Source: Larkinella sp965227735
Lineage (GTDB): Bacteria; Bacteroidota; Bacteroidia; Cytophagales; Spirosomataceae
Assembly (NCBI RefSeq): GCF_965227735.1
Contig: NZ_OZ245776.1
Location: 3,596,001-3,660,000, forward strand
Length of the DNA stretch: 64,000 nucleotides
Reading direction: 5' to 3'
The position numbers were made by a program, and so were the translations under genes. The notes beneath the pieces are model-generated. The model was not told the origin of the DNA. It did no database searches and worked only from the letters and a program-made list of their open reading frames with translations. Shown piece after piece: positions 8,201-14,985 of the stretch. Position 1 is the stretch's first letter. Each line of letters begins with the position of its first letter.

Positions 8201-8233
8201 TCCAAGATGCTCCACAACTTTTGCTCTTGATCC

Positions 8234-8241
8234 AATATATG
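8234..8241. repeat. Right 8-bp target-site duplication (AATATATG)
   Basis: Identical to 5305-5312 and directly abuts the right terminal repeat of the IS array, marking the outer edge of the insertion. Confidence 0.85.
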
Positions 8242-8270
8242 CAAATAGTGAATTTTGCATCAATCTCCCT

Positions 8271-8696
8271 TCACTTCTTCTCCCCAAACTCCTCCACCCA
8301 CACCCGAATCTTCCGATCCGGCATTTCGGCGATTTCCATCAGGAACGTGAGTTGGCCCGCTTTGCCTTCGATGGTCAGCGTCACGTGGCGTTCTTCGCCG
8401 GACGGTTCTTTAAATAACGCTTTCATCACGGTTTTCCCTTCCTTGTACGGAACGCTCCAGGTGCAGGTCGTCGACTGAATGATGCCGTTCATTTTCTGAT
8501 CGGCATTGCCCGGTATGATCAGCACGTCGGTTTTCCCGATGTCAATGGTGCATTGCTCATCCACCGTCCGCTGAACCACGCCGGCGGCATCCAGGTATTC
8601 TGTTTTTGAGGTGGTTAACTTAACCTCTTTGTCGCACTGGCCAAAGCTGAGGACGGTTGTGAAAAGCAGGGAAAAGGAGAGGAAGATCGTTTTCAT
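8271..8696 (-). CDS. Secreted conserved protein of unknown function (141 aa)
   Basis: The start is taken as the ATG at 8696, because the sequence then begins with a clean Sec signal peptide (MKTIFLSFSLLFTTVLSFGQ, cleavage after about residue 20); the longer frame only adds ten unrelated residues. The mature part is small, beta-rich and has cysteines at the processed N-terminus (QCDKEV), in DEQC and in TTCTW. I do not recognise a domain. It is probably a periplasmic or surface protein. It is transcribed alone, towards the IS array, whose insertion 30 nt beyond its stop left the reading frame intact. Confidence 0.75.
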   Translation of the reverse strand: MKTIFLSFSLLFTTVLSFGQCDKEVKLTTSKTEYLDAAGVVQRTVDEQCTIDIGKTDVLIIPGNADQKMNGIIQSTTCTWSVPYKEGKTVMKALFKEPSGEERHVTLTIEGKAGQLTFLMEIAEMPDRKIRVWVEEFGEKK

Positions 8697-8923
8697 CAGA
8701 TTTGTTGGTTTAGCGTGAAGGTTCAAAGGTAGAAACCTTTTTAACTATCGTGCAAAACCCAGTACCTTTTATTGCATTCTATTGGATGAGAGGTAAACGG
8801 GTGGGATAAATGGCCTTTCGAAAGGCGAAAACCGGCCGAATTTTGACTTTCCCGGTTGGACTGGCTATCTTTCAGGGAAAATCTTCACCGATTTTTCTAC
8901 CCAAAATCCTAAACCACTTTCGT

Positions 8924-10213
8924 ATGAGTACTTCCCGTCGAGACGTCTTAAAAATGACTGGTATGGCGTTGGCCAGCAGCGTTTTACCCGCCGTCACTAT
9001 TTTACACCCCCAACGTTCATTTGCCGGTATCAACAGCGACACCCTCAAAGTCGGCCTGGTCGGCTGTGGGGGCCGGGGTTCCGGCGCAGCCGCCCAGGCG
9101 CTGAAAGCCGATCCCAATGTGGTGCTGCACGCCGTTGGCGATATTTTCAAGGATAAACTGGATGACTCTCTGAATAACCTGCGGAAAGTCCACGGCGACA
9201 AGGTCAAAGTTGACGAAGAACACAAATTCGTGGGGTTCGATGCCTATAAAAAAGTGCTGGAGTCGGGGGTCGATGTGGTCATTCTGGCAACACCCCCGCA
9301 TTTCCGTCCCGAACACCTGATGGCCACCGTTCAGGCCGGAAAACACGTTTTTTGCGAAAAACCGATGGCCGTCGATGCCCCCGGCGTCCGCAAGGTGCTG
9401 GAAGCGGCTAAAATCGCGAAGGAAAAGAAAATCTCGCTTCTCTCGGGTTTCTGCTGGCGGTTTCATGAACCCAAACGGGCCACGTTCGAGAAAATTCAGG
9501 ACGGTGCCATTGGCGATGTTATCACCGTCTACAACACCTACAACACCGGAACCGTCTGGTCGCACCCCCGAAAACCGGGCTGGACCGACGCTGAATACGT
9601 ACTCCGGAACTGGTATTATTACACCTGGCTGTCGGGCGACCACCTGGTCGAGCAGGCGATTCACAGCGTCGATATGATGTCGTGGGCTTTTGGTGACAAA
9701 ATGCCGCTTTCGGCAGCCGGAACCGGTGGACGACAGGTTCGGACCGAGCCGATCTACGGTAATATTTACGACCACTTTGCCATCACCTACGAATACGAAG
9801 ACGGAGCCAAAGGATTCCACTTCAGCCGTCAGCAGGTCAACTGTGAGGGAAGTTATATGTGTGAAGCCCTGGGTACGAAAGGCCGCGCCGTGGCCAACGT
9901 GTCCCGGAACGTGCACGAAATTACCGGGCGGAAAAAATGGAAATATTCGGGAGTCGCCAACGACATGTACCAGACGGAACACGACGAGCTGTTTGCTGCC
10001 ATCCGGAAGGGCGAACCGATCAACCAGGGCGAATACATGGCCAATAGCACGCTGCTGGGCATCATGGGACGCATGGCGGCCTATACCGGGCGTCGGATCA
10101 CCTGGGATGAAGCGATGAATTCAACCGAAAAATTAGGCCCGGACACCTATAGTTTTGACATGAAGCCCCCGGTTGTGGAAGTCGCCCGACCCGGTATTAC
10201 CTCCTTCTCCTGA
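8924..10213 (+). CDS. Tat-exported Gfo/Idh/MocA-family oxidoreductase (429 aa)
   Basis: An NAD(P)-dependent sugar-type dehydrogenase. With the ATG at 8924 the protein starts with a twin-arginine leader (TSRRDVLKMTG plus a hydrophobic stretch), which the longer upstream frame would bury. The mature part opens with a Rossmann fold (KVGLVGCGGRGSG) and carries the family motif CEKPMAVD with its conserved lysine. The C-terminal GFO/IDH domain follows (about 200-400). Export by Tat fits a cofactor bound before translocation. The gene precedes the sugar-isomerase gene by 5 nt, so the two form an operon. The likely role is periplasmic oxidation of an unknown sugar, inositol or glycoside. Confidence 0.9.
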   Translation: MSTSRRDVLKMTGMALASSVLPAVTILHPQRSFAGINSDTLKVGLVGCGGRGSGAAAQALKADPNVVLHAVGDIFKDKLDDSLNNLRKVHGDKVKVDEEHKFVGFDAYKKVLESGVDVVILATPPHFRPEHLMATVQAGKHVFCEKPMAVDAPGVRKVLEAAKIAKEKKISLLSGFCWRFHEPKRATFEKIQDGAIGDVITVYNTYNTGTVWSHPRKPGWTDAEYVLRNWYYYTWLSGDHLVEQAIHSVDMMSWAFGDKMPLSAAGTGGRQVRTEPIYGNIYDHFAITYEYEDGAKGFHFSRQQVNCEGSYMCEALGTKGRAVANVSRNVHEITGRKKWKYSGVANDMYQTEHDELFAAIRKGEPINQGEYMANSTLLGIMGRMAAYTGRRITWDEAMNSTEKLGPDTYSFDMKPPVVEVARPGITSFS

Positions 10214-10218
10214 AAACC

Positions 10219-11157
10219 ATGCAACGCAGAGAATTTCTGAAAAACGGCTCACTGGCCGCTGTAGGCGGTTTTGCCGCTATTGAATCCGCACCCCATGTCA
10301 TTGCCTCAGTTACCGCTCCGTTCGTCAATCCGGTTTCCAACCCGGTTCTTAAAACGCCGATGGTGAAGAAAAGCCTGAAATGGGGCATGGTGAAAGAGGA
10401 GTTGTCGGTACTCGATAAATTCAAATTGCTGAAAGATCTGGGTTTCGATGGCGTGGAGCTGGACACCCCCAACAACCTCGACATGAAGGAGGTGCTGGAC
10501 GCCCGCGACAAAACCGGTCTGGAACTGCCCGGCACGGTCAATTCGGCCCACTGGAAATCACCCCTGTCGGACCCCGACCCGAAAGTCCGGGAAGTATGCG
10601 TGAAGGCGATGGAAAAATCGCTGCAAGACACGAAGCAATACGGCGGCACGACGGTTTTACTGGTTCCGGGCGTGGTGAAAGCCGATGTGAGCTACGAAGA
10701 TGCCTACGAACGTTGCCGCAAGGAAATTAAAAAACTGCTGCCGATGGCCGAAAAAACCGGCGTCAAGATTGCCTTCGAAAACGTCTGGAACGGTTTTCTG
10801 ATCAGCCCGCTGGAAGCCGCCCGGTTTGTCGATGAGTTCAAACACCCGCTCGTGGGCTGGTATTTCGACGTGGGCAACATCCTCCGCTACGGCTGGCCGA
10901 CCCACTGGATCGAAACCCTCGGCAAGCGGATTCTGAAACTGGACGTCAAAGAGTACAGTCTGAAAAAACAGCAGGACGAGGGTCTCTGGAAAGGGTTCGA
11001 CGTTGAATTCCTGGAAGGCGATTGCAACTGGTCGGCGGTGAACAAAGCACTCGTAAAGATTGGCTATTCCGGTTGGGCATCGGCCGAAGTAAACGGGGGC
11101 GACCGCACGCGGCTGCTGACCATTCGCGAGAAAATGGACGCAATCTTTGCGGCCTGA
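10219..11157 (+). CDS. Sugar phosphate isomerase/epimerase-like TIM-barrel protein (312 aa)
   Basis: An AP-endonuclease-2/xylose-isomerase-like TIM barrel. The N-terminus is a Tat-type leader (QRREFLKNGSLAAVGGFAA), like that of the gene before it, and the two are 5 nt apart, so they are probably co-transcribed and both act outside the cytoplasm. Barrel segments seen include GFDGVELDTPN, KIAFENVWNGF (metal-ligand Glu), GWYFDVGNILRYG and LKLDVKEYS, with a closing GWASAEVNGGD. These supply the Glu/Asp/His metal ligands usual for the family. The substrate cannot be deduced; pairing with a Gfo/Idh oxidoreductase suggests a keto-sugar interconverted next to an oxidation step. Confidence 0.88.
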   Translation: MQRREFLKNGSLAAVGGFAAIESAPHVIASVTAPFVNPVSNPVLKTPMVKKSLKWGMVKEELSVLDKFKLLKDLGFDGVELDTPNNLDMKEVLDARDKTGLELPGTVNSAHWKSPLSDPDPKVREVCVKAMEKSLQDTKQYGGTTVLLVPGVVKADVSYEDAYERCRKEIKKLLPMAEKTGVKIAFENVWNGFLISPLEAARFVDEFKHPLVGWYFDVGNILRYGWPTHWIETLGKRILKLDVKEYSLKKQQDEGLWKGFDVEFLEGDCNWSAVNKALVKIGYSGWASAEVNGGDRTRLLTIREKMDAIFAA

Positions 11158-11184
11158 CGATCATCCGCCGAAAAACCGCCCGTT

Positions 11185-12228
11185 TTACAACGTATTCATA
11201 TCGATCACAAACCGGTAGCGCACGTCGCCTTTCAGCATCCGGTCGTATGCGCTTTGGATGTCTTTGATCGGAATCAGCTCAATATCCGAAACGATGTTGT
11301 GCTCAGCGCAAAAATCCAGCATCTCCTGCGTTTCGGGTATCCCGCCGATACCCGAACCAGCGATGCTTTTCCGACCACCGATGAGGCTAAATCCCATGAT
11401 TTCGGCCGGTGTCGGGGGCGCGCCCACGCAAATGTGTATGCCGTTGGTTCTGAGCAGAGAGAGATACAGGTTGTAGTCGTGCGGTGCCGAAACCGTGTCG
11501 ATGATGAAGTCGAAATAACCTTTCACCTCCTTCACCCGGGCCGGATCGCTGGTCAGAACAAACTTGTGAGCACCCAACCGTTTGGCATCTTCTTCTTTCG
11601 AAGGGGAGGTACTCAGCATGGTTACTTCAGCACCAAAAGCCACGGCAAATTTAACGGCCATGTGTCCCAGACCGCCCAGCCCCAACACGGCGACCTTGTG
11701 CCCTTTGCCCACTTTCCAGTGCCGCAGGGGCGAGTAGGTGGTAATGCCAGCGCACAGTAACGGCGCGACGGCAGCTAAATCCAGCTTTTCGGAGACATGC
11801 AGCGCAAAATCTTCATGGACAACAATCAGGTTCGAATAACCGCCGTACGTTGGCGTTACGCCGTCCTGCTCCCGGCCATTGTAGGTTTGCGAATTTCCCA
11901 CCAGACAGTATTGCTCCAGACCTTCCCGGCAATTTTCGCACTCACGGCACGAATCGACCATGCAGCCAACCCCGGCCAGATCGCCGACCTTGAATTTGGT
12001 GACCTCCGCGCCGACCTTCGTCACACGCCCCACGATTTCGTGGCCCGGCACCATCGGAAAAATCGACCCACCCCATTCGTCCCGAATCTGGTGTAAATCG
12101 GAGTGACAAACCCCACAGTAGAGAATGTCGAACTGAACGTCGTGGGGTTTTACCTCGCGCCGTTCAAACTGAAACGGAGCCAGCGGTGTTTGTGCATTCT
12201 GAGCTGCATAACCTTTTACTGCAATCAT
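11185..12228 (-). CDS. Zinc-dependent NAD(P) alcohol dehydrogenase, cinnamyl/YahK type (347 aa)
   Basis: A medium-chain dehydrogenase/reductase. The catalytic zinc site is visible as GVCHSDLHQ and GHEIVG, and the structural zinc is held by the four cysteines of the CMVDSCRECENCREGLEQYC region. The Rossmann motif is VLGLGGLGHMAVKFA, followed by STSPSKEEDAKRLGA, the pattern of NADP-preferring cinnamyl alcohol dehydrogenase-like reductases. It probably reduces aldehydes to alcohols in the cytosol. The start is the ATG at 12228. It is monocistronic, converging with the isomerase gene over 27 nt. Confidence 0.92.
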   Translation of the reverse strand: MIAVKGYAAQNAQTPLAPFQFERREVKPHDVQFDILYCGVCHSDLHQIRDEWGGSIFPMVPGHEIVGRVTKVGAEVTKFKVGDLAGVGCMVDSCRECENCREGLEQYCLVGNSQTYNGREQDGVTPTYGGYSNLIVVHEDFALHVSEKLDLAAVAPLLCAGITTYSPLRHWKVGKGHKVAVLGLGGLGHMAVKFAVAFGAEVTMLSTSPSKEEDAKRLGAHKFVLTSDPARVKEVKGYFDFIIDTVSAPHDYNLYLSLLRTNGIHICVGAPPTPAEIMGFSLIGGRKSIAGSGIGGIPETQEMLDFCAEHNIVSDIELIPIKDIQSAYDRMLKGDVRYRFVIDMNTL

Positions 12229-12718
12229 AAATAGGAATGAATAAAATAGGGTGTAAAAGTCGGTTCTTTTGCTGCGTACGACGGGTCTGCGAATAGAGAC
12301 CGGTCGACTCTATTTAACCCGGTTTTCCAGAATTAGTTTAAACATCAACCCGGTTTTGCGGCCGAACCGGTTGCACCAATTCCTGTTGTAATTTTTTTAG
12401 AAGTGATTATGTGGTTTCCTACTACTTCGCAAAATAGAATCTACTTATGATCCATTTTACCGGGATTTAAGTAACCAAATCGTATACGATAAAGCACTAA
12501 AAAACAGAACATTGTACTTTTATTACCAGAACCGAATCGCTTTTTTTAAACAGAAAAGCAACAATATTAAATTTTTATAAAAAATACCTTTACTTATTAC
12601 ATTCATTCTAAATAAAATTAAATAGGTTGTTTTTTAAGTTGATATAATCTTTCCAATAAACGTGAACGGTCACTTTTAACGCACTGTTTATCAGCTTATT
12701 TTTACATTCATTATTTTA
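12229..12718. other. AT-rich intergenic region without visible gene
   Basis: About 490 nt upstream of the alcohol dehydrogenase (minus) and of the small ORF/HTH pair (plus). It becomes markedly AT-rich after about 12400 and has poly-T/poly-A runs. No ORF with family resemblance, no tRNA-like structure and no strong hairpin was seen. It presumably holds the two divergent promoters. Confidence 0.4.
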
Positions 12719-12826
12719 ATGAAACGTGAACAGAAAGAAGACTGGGAGCAAAATCCGACCATCTCACTTGTAATTATCGGGTACGCAACCGCAGTCGTCT
12801 CATCAATCAAAATGTTGAGAAAATGA
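12719..12826 (+). CDS. Small ORF, 35-aa putative membrane peptide coupled to the HTH gene
   Basis: An ORF from the ATG at 12719 to the TGA at 12824-12826. It encodes a polar N-terminus (MKREQKEDWEQNPT), a hydrophobic stretch (ISLVIIGYATAVVSSI) and a basic end (KMLRK), the profile of a single-pass small membrane protein. Its stop overlaps the start of the next gene as ATGA (12823-12826), a classic translational-coupling arrangement. The overlap and the sensible membrane profile argue for a real gene; its small size and lack of known relatives argue for caution. It could also be a coupling leader without a function of its own. Confidence 0.4.
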   Translation: MKREQKEDWEQNPTISLVIIGYATAVVSSIKMLRK

Positions 12827-13239
12827 AAAACATCAAAGCACTTACCTCGGATGAAATGAAGCAGCTTCGCCATTTGATTGCCACCACTGACAATGTGATC
12901 CTCCGGCGACGCTGTCAGTGCATTCTCTACAGCTTTCAGGGAATGCAGGTCAATGAGCTTGTAGATATGTTCCAGGTCGACCGCCGAAGTATTTACAACT
13001 GGATGAACCGGTGGAACCAGGGCGGACTCGAAGCGCTGATTGATAAACCGGGCCGTGGTCTAAAACCCAAATTGAATGTAGCCCGCCAGGATCACGTGGA
13101 AGAAGTGAAACAGGCTTTTCAGATGTATCAAGGCAATTATTACCGGGTTTTGGAATACGTCAATACCCGGATATCCAAACCCGTCAGCCACGATACCCTG
13201 CGTCGCTTTGTAAAAAAACTGATGGTTTCTGGCGTCTAA
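12823..13239 (+). CDS. IS630-type helix-turn-helix protein without transposase domain (138 aa)
   Basis: Matches the N-terminal DNA-binding part of IS630/Tc1-like transposases: a first HTH (VNELVDMFQVDRRSIYNWMN, about 43-62), the hallmark GGLEALIDKPGRG linker, and a second winged helix ending PVSHDTLRRFVKKL. A clean stop follows and no DDE catalytic domain is encoded downstream. No terminal repeats are visible. It is therefore either a truncated transposase or a domesticated DNA-binding regulator; the tidy ends and the coupled upstream ORF favour domestication. The start ATG overlaps the stop of the 35-aa ORF. Confidence 0.75.
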   Translation: MKNIKALTSDEMKQLRHLIATTDNVILRRRCQCILYSFQGMQVNELVDMFQVDRRSIYNWMNRWNQGGLEALIDKPGRGLKPKLNVARQDHVEEVKQAFQMYQGNYYRVLEYVNTRISKPVSHDTLRRFVKKLMVSGV

Positions 13240-13317
13240 CAATATTATTTTTCACTCCTTTCACTCTGTCCTATCGAAAAAACGCTGTACTGTTTAGCTC
13301 AATCTCACAAAACAAAA

Positions 13318-13358
13318 ACGGTCTCGGTTTACCCGAAATTGGGGTAAACCGAGACCGT
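13318..13358 (-). terminator. Terminator downstream of the M28 peptidase gene
   Basis: A perfect 17-bp stem (13318-13334 with 13342-13358) and a 7-nt loop. Read on the minus strand it is followed by a T-rich TTTTGTT, so it terminates the peptidase operon; on the plus strand it may also stop transcription from the HTH gene. Confidence 0.85.
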
Positions 13359-13365
13359 TCTCTCT

Positions 13366-14973
13366 TTACTTCTTATCTCGTGCAGCTTTAAACTCCGATC
13401 CACTTTTCCAGCCGGGAAAAGCGGATTCGTTGCTCAGACGGTAGCCCACGTTGAACAGCAACTGCATGTCTTCGATGATACCAGACAAATCCCACGAAGG
13501 TGAATATTCGTCCGACGGCGCGTGGTAGCGGTTCAGATTGTGGTCTTCCAGTTGGGCTTTTCCCCAGGCTTCCCCATTTTTAATGGAATTCACACCGGTT
13601 TTGAGATACAGTGCCGGAACGCCCACTTTGGCAAAATTGAAGTGATCGGAGCGGAAATAACTTCCCGCCGACGGATTAAAATCACCCCGGATAAAGCGCC
13701 CCTGCTTGGCGGCAGCAGCCTCCGCGTAGTCTTCCAGATCCGACTGTCCCTTGCCGACAATCACCACATCTTTGGTCCGGCCCACCGGAATAAACGCATC
13801 CATGTTGATATTGGCAACGGTTTTATCCAGAGGGAAAACCGGGTGCGTCGCGTAGTATTCCGACCCCAGCAACCCCTGCTCCTCCGCCGTGACGGCCAGA
13901 AACAGGATGGAGCGCGACGGTTTCTTTTTCAATTTGGCAAACGTCTCCGCCAGTTCGAGCAGAGCCGCTGTGCCGGACGCATTGTCGGATGCTCCGTTGT
14001 AAATCGAGTCGCCTTTGATGGCTTCGCTTTTGCCCAGATGATCCCAATGCGAGGTATAGATAATGTATTCGTTCCGCCGGTCGGTGCCGGGCAGCAAGGC
14101 CAGGACATTCCGGGAGGTCGATTTCGTAATCTGGTTGTTGATTACCAGCGAAGTCGTCAGACCCAGCTTGACGGGCTTAAAACCCCGAACACCCGCTTCC
14201 CGGAACAGTTCCGGCGAAACGCCCGCGAGCTTGAACAGGCTTTTGGCCGCATCCAGCGTAAGCCAGCCTTCCACCGTCGCCCGCGATCGGTTGTTGTCGG
14301 CTGCCTGTAAGTACAATTTTGACTTCGAGAAACTGCTGCGGACCACCGACCAGCCGTAACTGGCGGCTTTGGATTCGTGAACGATCAAAACACCTGCCGC
14401 ACCCTGCCGGGCCGCTTCCTCGTATTTATACGTCCAGCGACCGTAGTAGGTCATGATGTTTCCCTTAAACAGCGTGCTGTCGATCAGTCCCGGATCGTTT
14501 ACCATCACCACGGCGGTTTTGCCTTTGACGTCCAGACCCGCGTAGTCGTTCCAGTTGTATTCGGGCGCCACGATGCCGTAGCCCACAAACACCAGCTCCG
14601 AATCGGCTATTCGCACCTGATTTTCCACATGGGGCGTTGTCGCGACAAAATCGGTCAGGTTCGCGAGCGAAACCGTGCCGTTTTTGCCTTTCAACACCAG
14701 CGGCCCCGCCGGGGTCGAGGCAATGTTCACCATCGGCACATCCTGAAAATAGCTCTTGCCATTGCCGGGTTGCAAACCGGCTTTCTGAAACGCGGTTTTC
14801 AGGTATTCGACGGTTTTCTTTTCACCGGTCGTAAACGGTTTTCGCCCTTCGAAGGCATCCGAAGCCAGCACCTGAATGTGTTTAACAAACGCTTTGCCGT
14901 CAATGACCACGCTGTCGGCAGTGGCGAAAGCATAATTTCCGGCCAGCAGAAAGAAGAGAAAGAGTCGTATCAT
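13366..14973 (-). CDS. M28-family zinc aminopeptidase with PA domain, exported (535 aa)
   Basis: A metallo-aminopeptidase. It has a signal peptide (MIRLFLFFLLAGNYAFA), then a protease-associated (PA) insert (about 110-250, with GAAGVLIVHE), then the M28 catalytic domain. Zinc ligands and catalytic residues are visible as His/Asp in SHWDHLG, Asp in GASDNASG, the Glu pair in TAEEQG, Asp in ININMD-type NINMDAF and His in YHAPSDEY. It releases N-terminal residues from peptides in the periplasm. It follows the outer-membrane barrel gene by 12 nt on the same strand, so the two may share a transcript; import of peptides and their trimming is a plausible joint role. Confidence 0.92.
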   Translation of the reverse strand: MIRLFLFFLLAGNYAFATADSVVIDGKAFVKHIQVLASDAFEGRKPFTTGEKKTVEYLKTAFQKAGLQPGNGKSYFQDVPMVNIASTPAGPLVLKGKNGTVSLANLTDFVATTPHVENQVRIADSELVFVGYGIVAPEYNWNDYAGLDVKGKTAVVMVNDPGLIDSTLFKGNIMTYYGRWTYKYEEAARQGAAGVLIVHESKAASYGWSVVRSSFSKSKLYLQAADNNRSRATVEGWLTLDAAKSLFKLAGVSPELFREAGVRGFKPVKLGLTTSLVINNQITKSTSRNVLALLPGTDRRNEYIIYTSHWDHLGKSEAIKGDSIYNGASDNASGTAALLELAETFAKLKKKPSRSILFLAVTAEEQGLLGSEYYATHPVFPLDKTVANINMDAFIPVGRTKDVVIVGKGQSDLEDYAEAAAAKQGRFIRGDFNPSAGSYFRSDHFNFAKVGVPALYLKTGVNSIKNGEAWGKAQLEDHNLNRYHAPSDEYSPSWDLSGIIEDMQLLFNVGYRLSNESAFPGWKSGSEFKAARDKK

Positions 14974-14985
14974 GCCTAAAGATAA

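Larger units (their letters stand above)
5313..8233 (+). mobile_element. Tandem array of two ISAon1-type (ISL3-like) insertion sequences
   Basis: The unit starts with a terminal repeat GGATCAAGtaCAAAAGTTGTGG (read 5313-5334) and ends with its inverted counterpart (8211-8233, TCCACAACTTTTG...TTGATCC). A 39-bp left-end fragment (5313-5351) comes first, then copy 1 (5352-6796), then copy 2 (6797-8233) in the same orientation. Copy 2 lacks the first 8 nt of its left terminal repeat, so right end and left end are fused at 6796/6797. An 8-bp duplication flanks the whole array, so it entered, or resolved, as one unit. Each copy has a frameshifted orfA and an intact orfB. The two copies are nearly identical over their first ~550 bp and then diverge, suggesting recombination between different copies of the element. 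Confidence 0.9.

Noticed and set aside
8810..8923. A longer N-terminus for the Gfo/Idh oxidoreductase
   Set aside because: The extra 38 residues would place the twin-arginine leader internally and have no family resemblance; the ATG at 8924 gives a proper leader.
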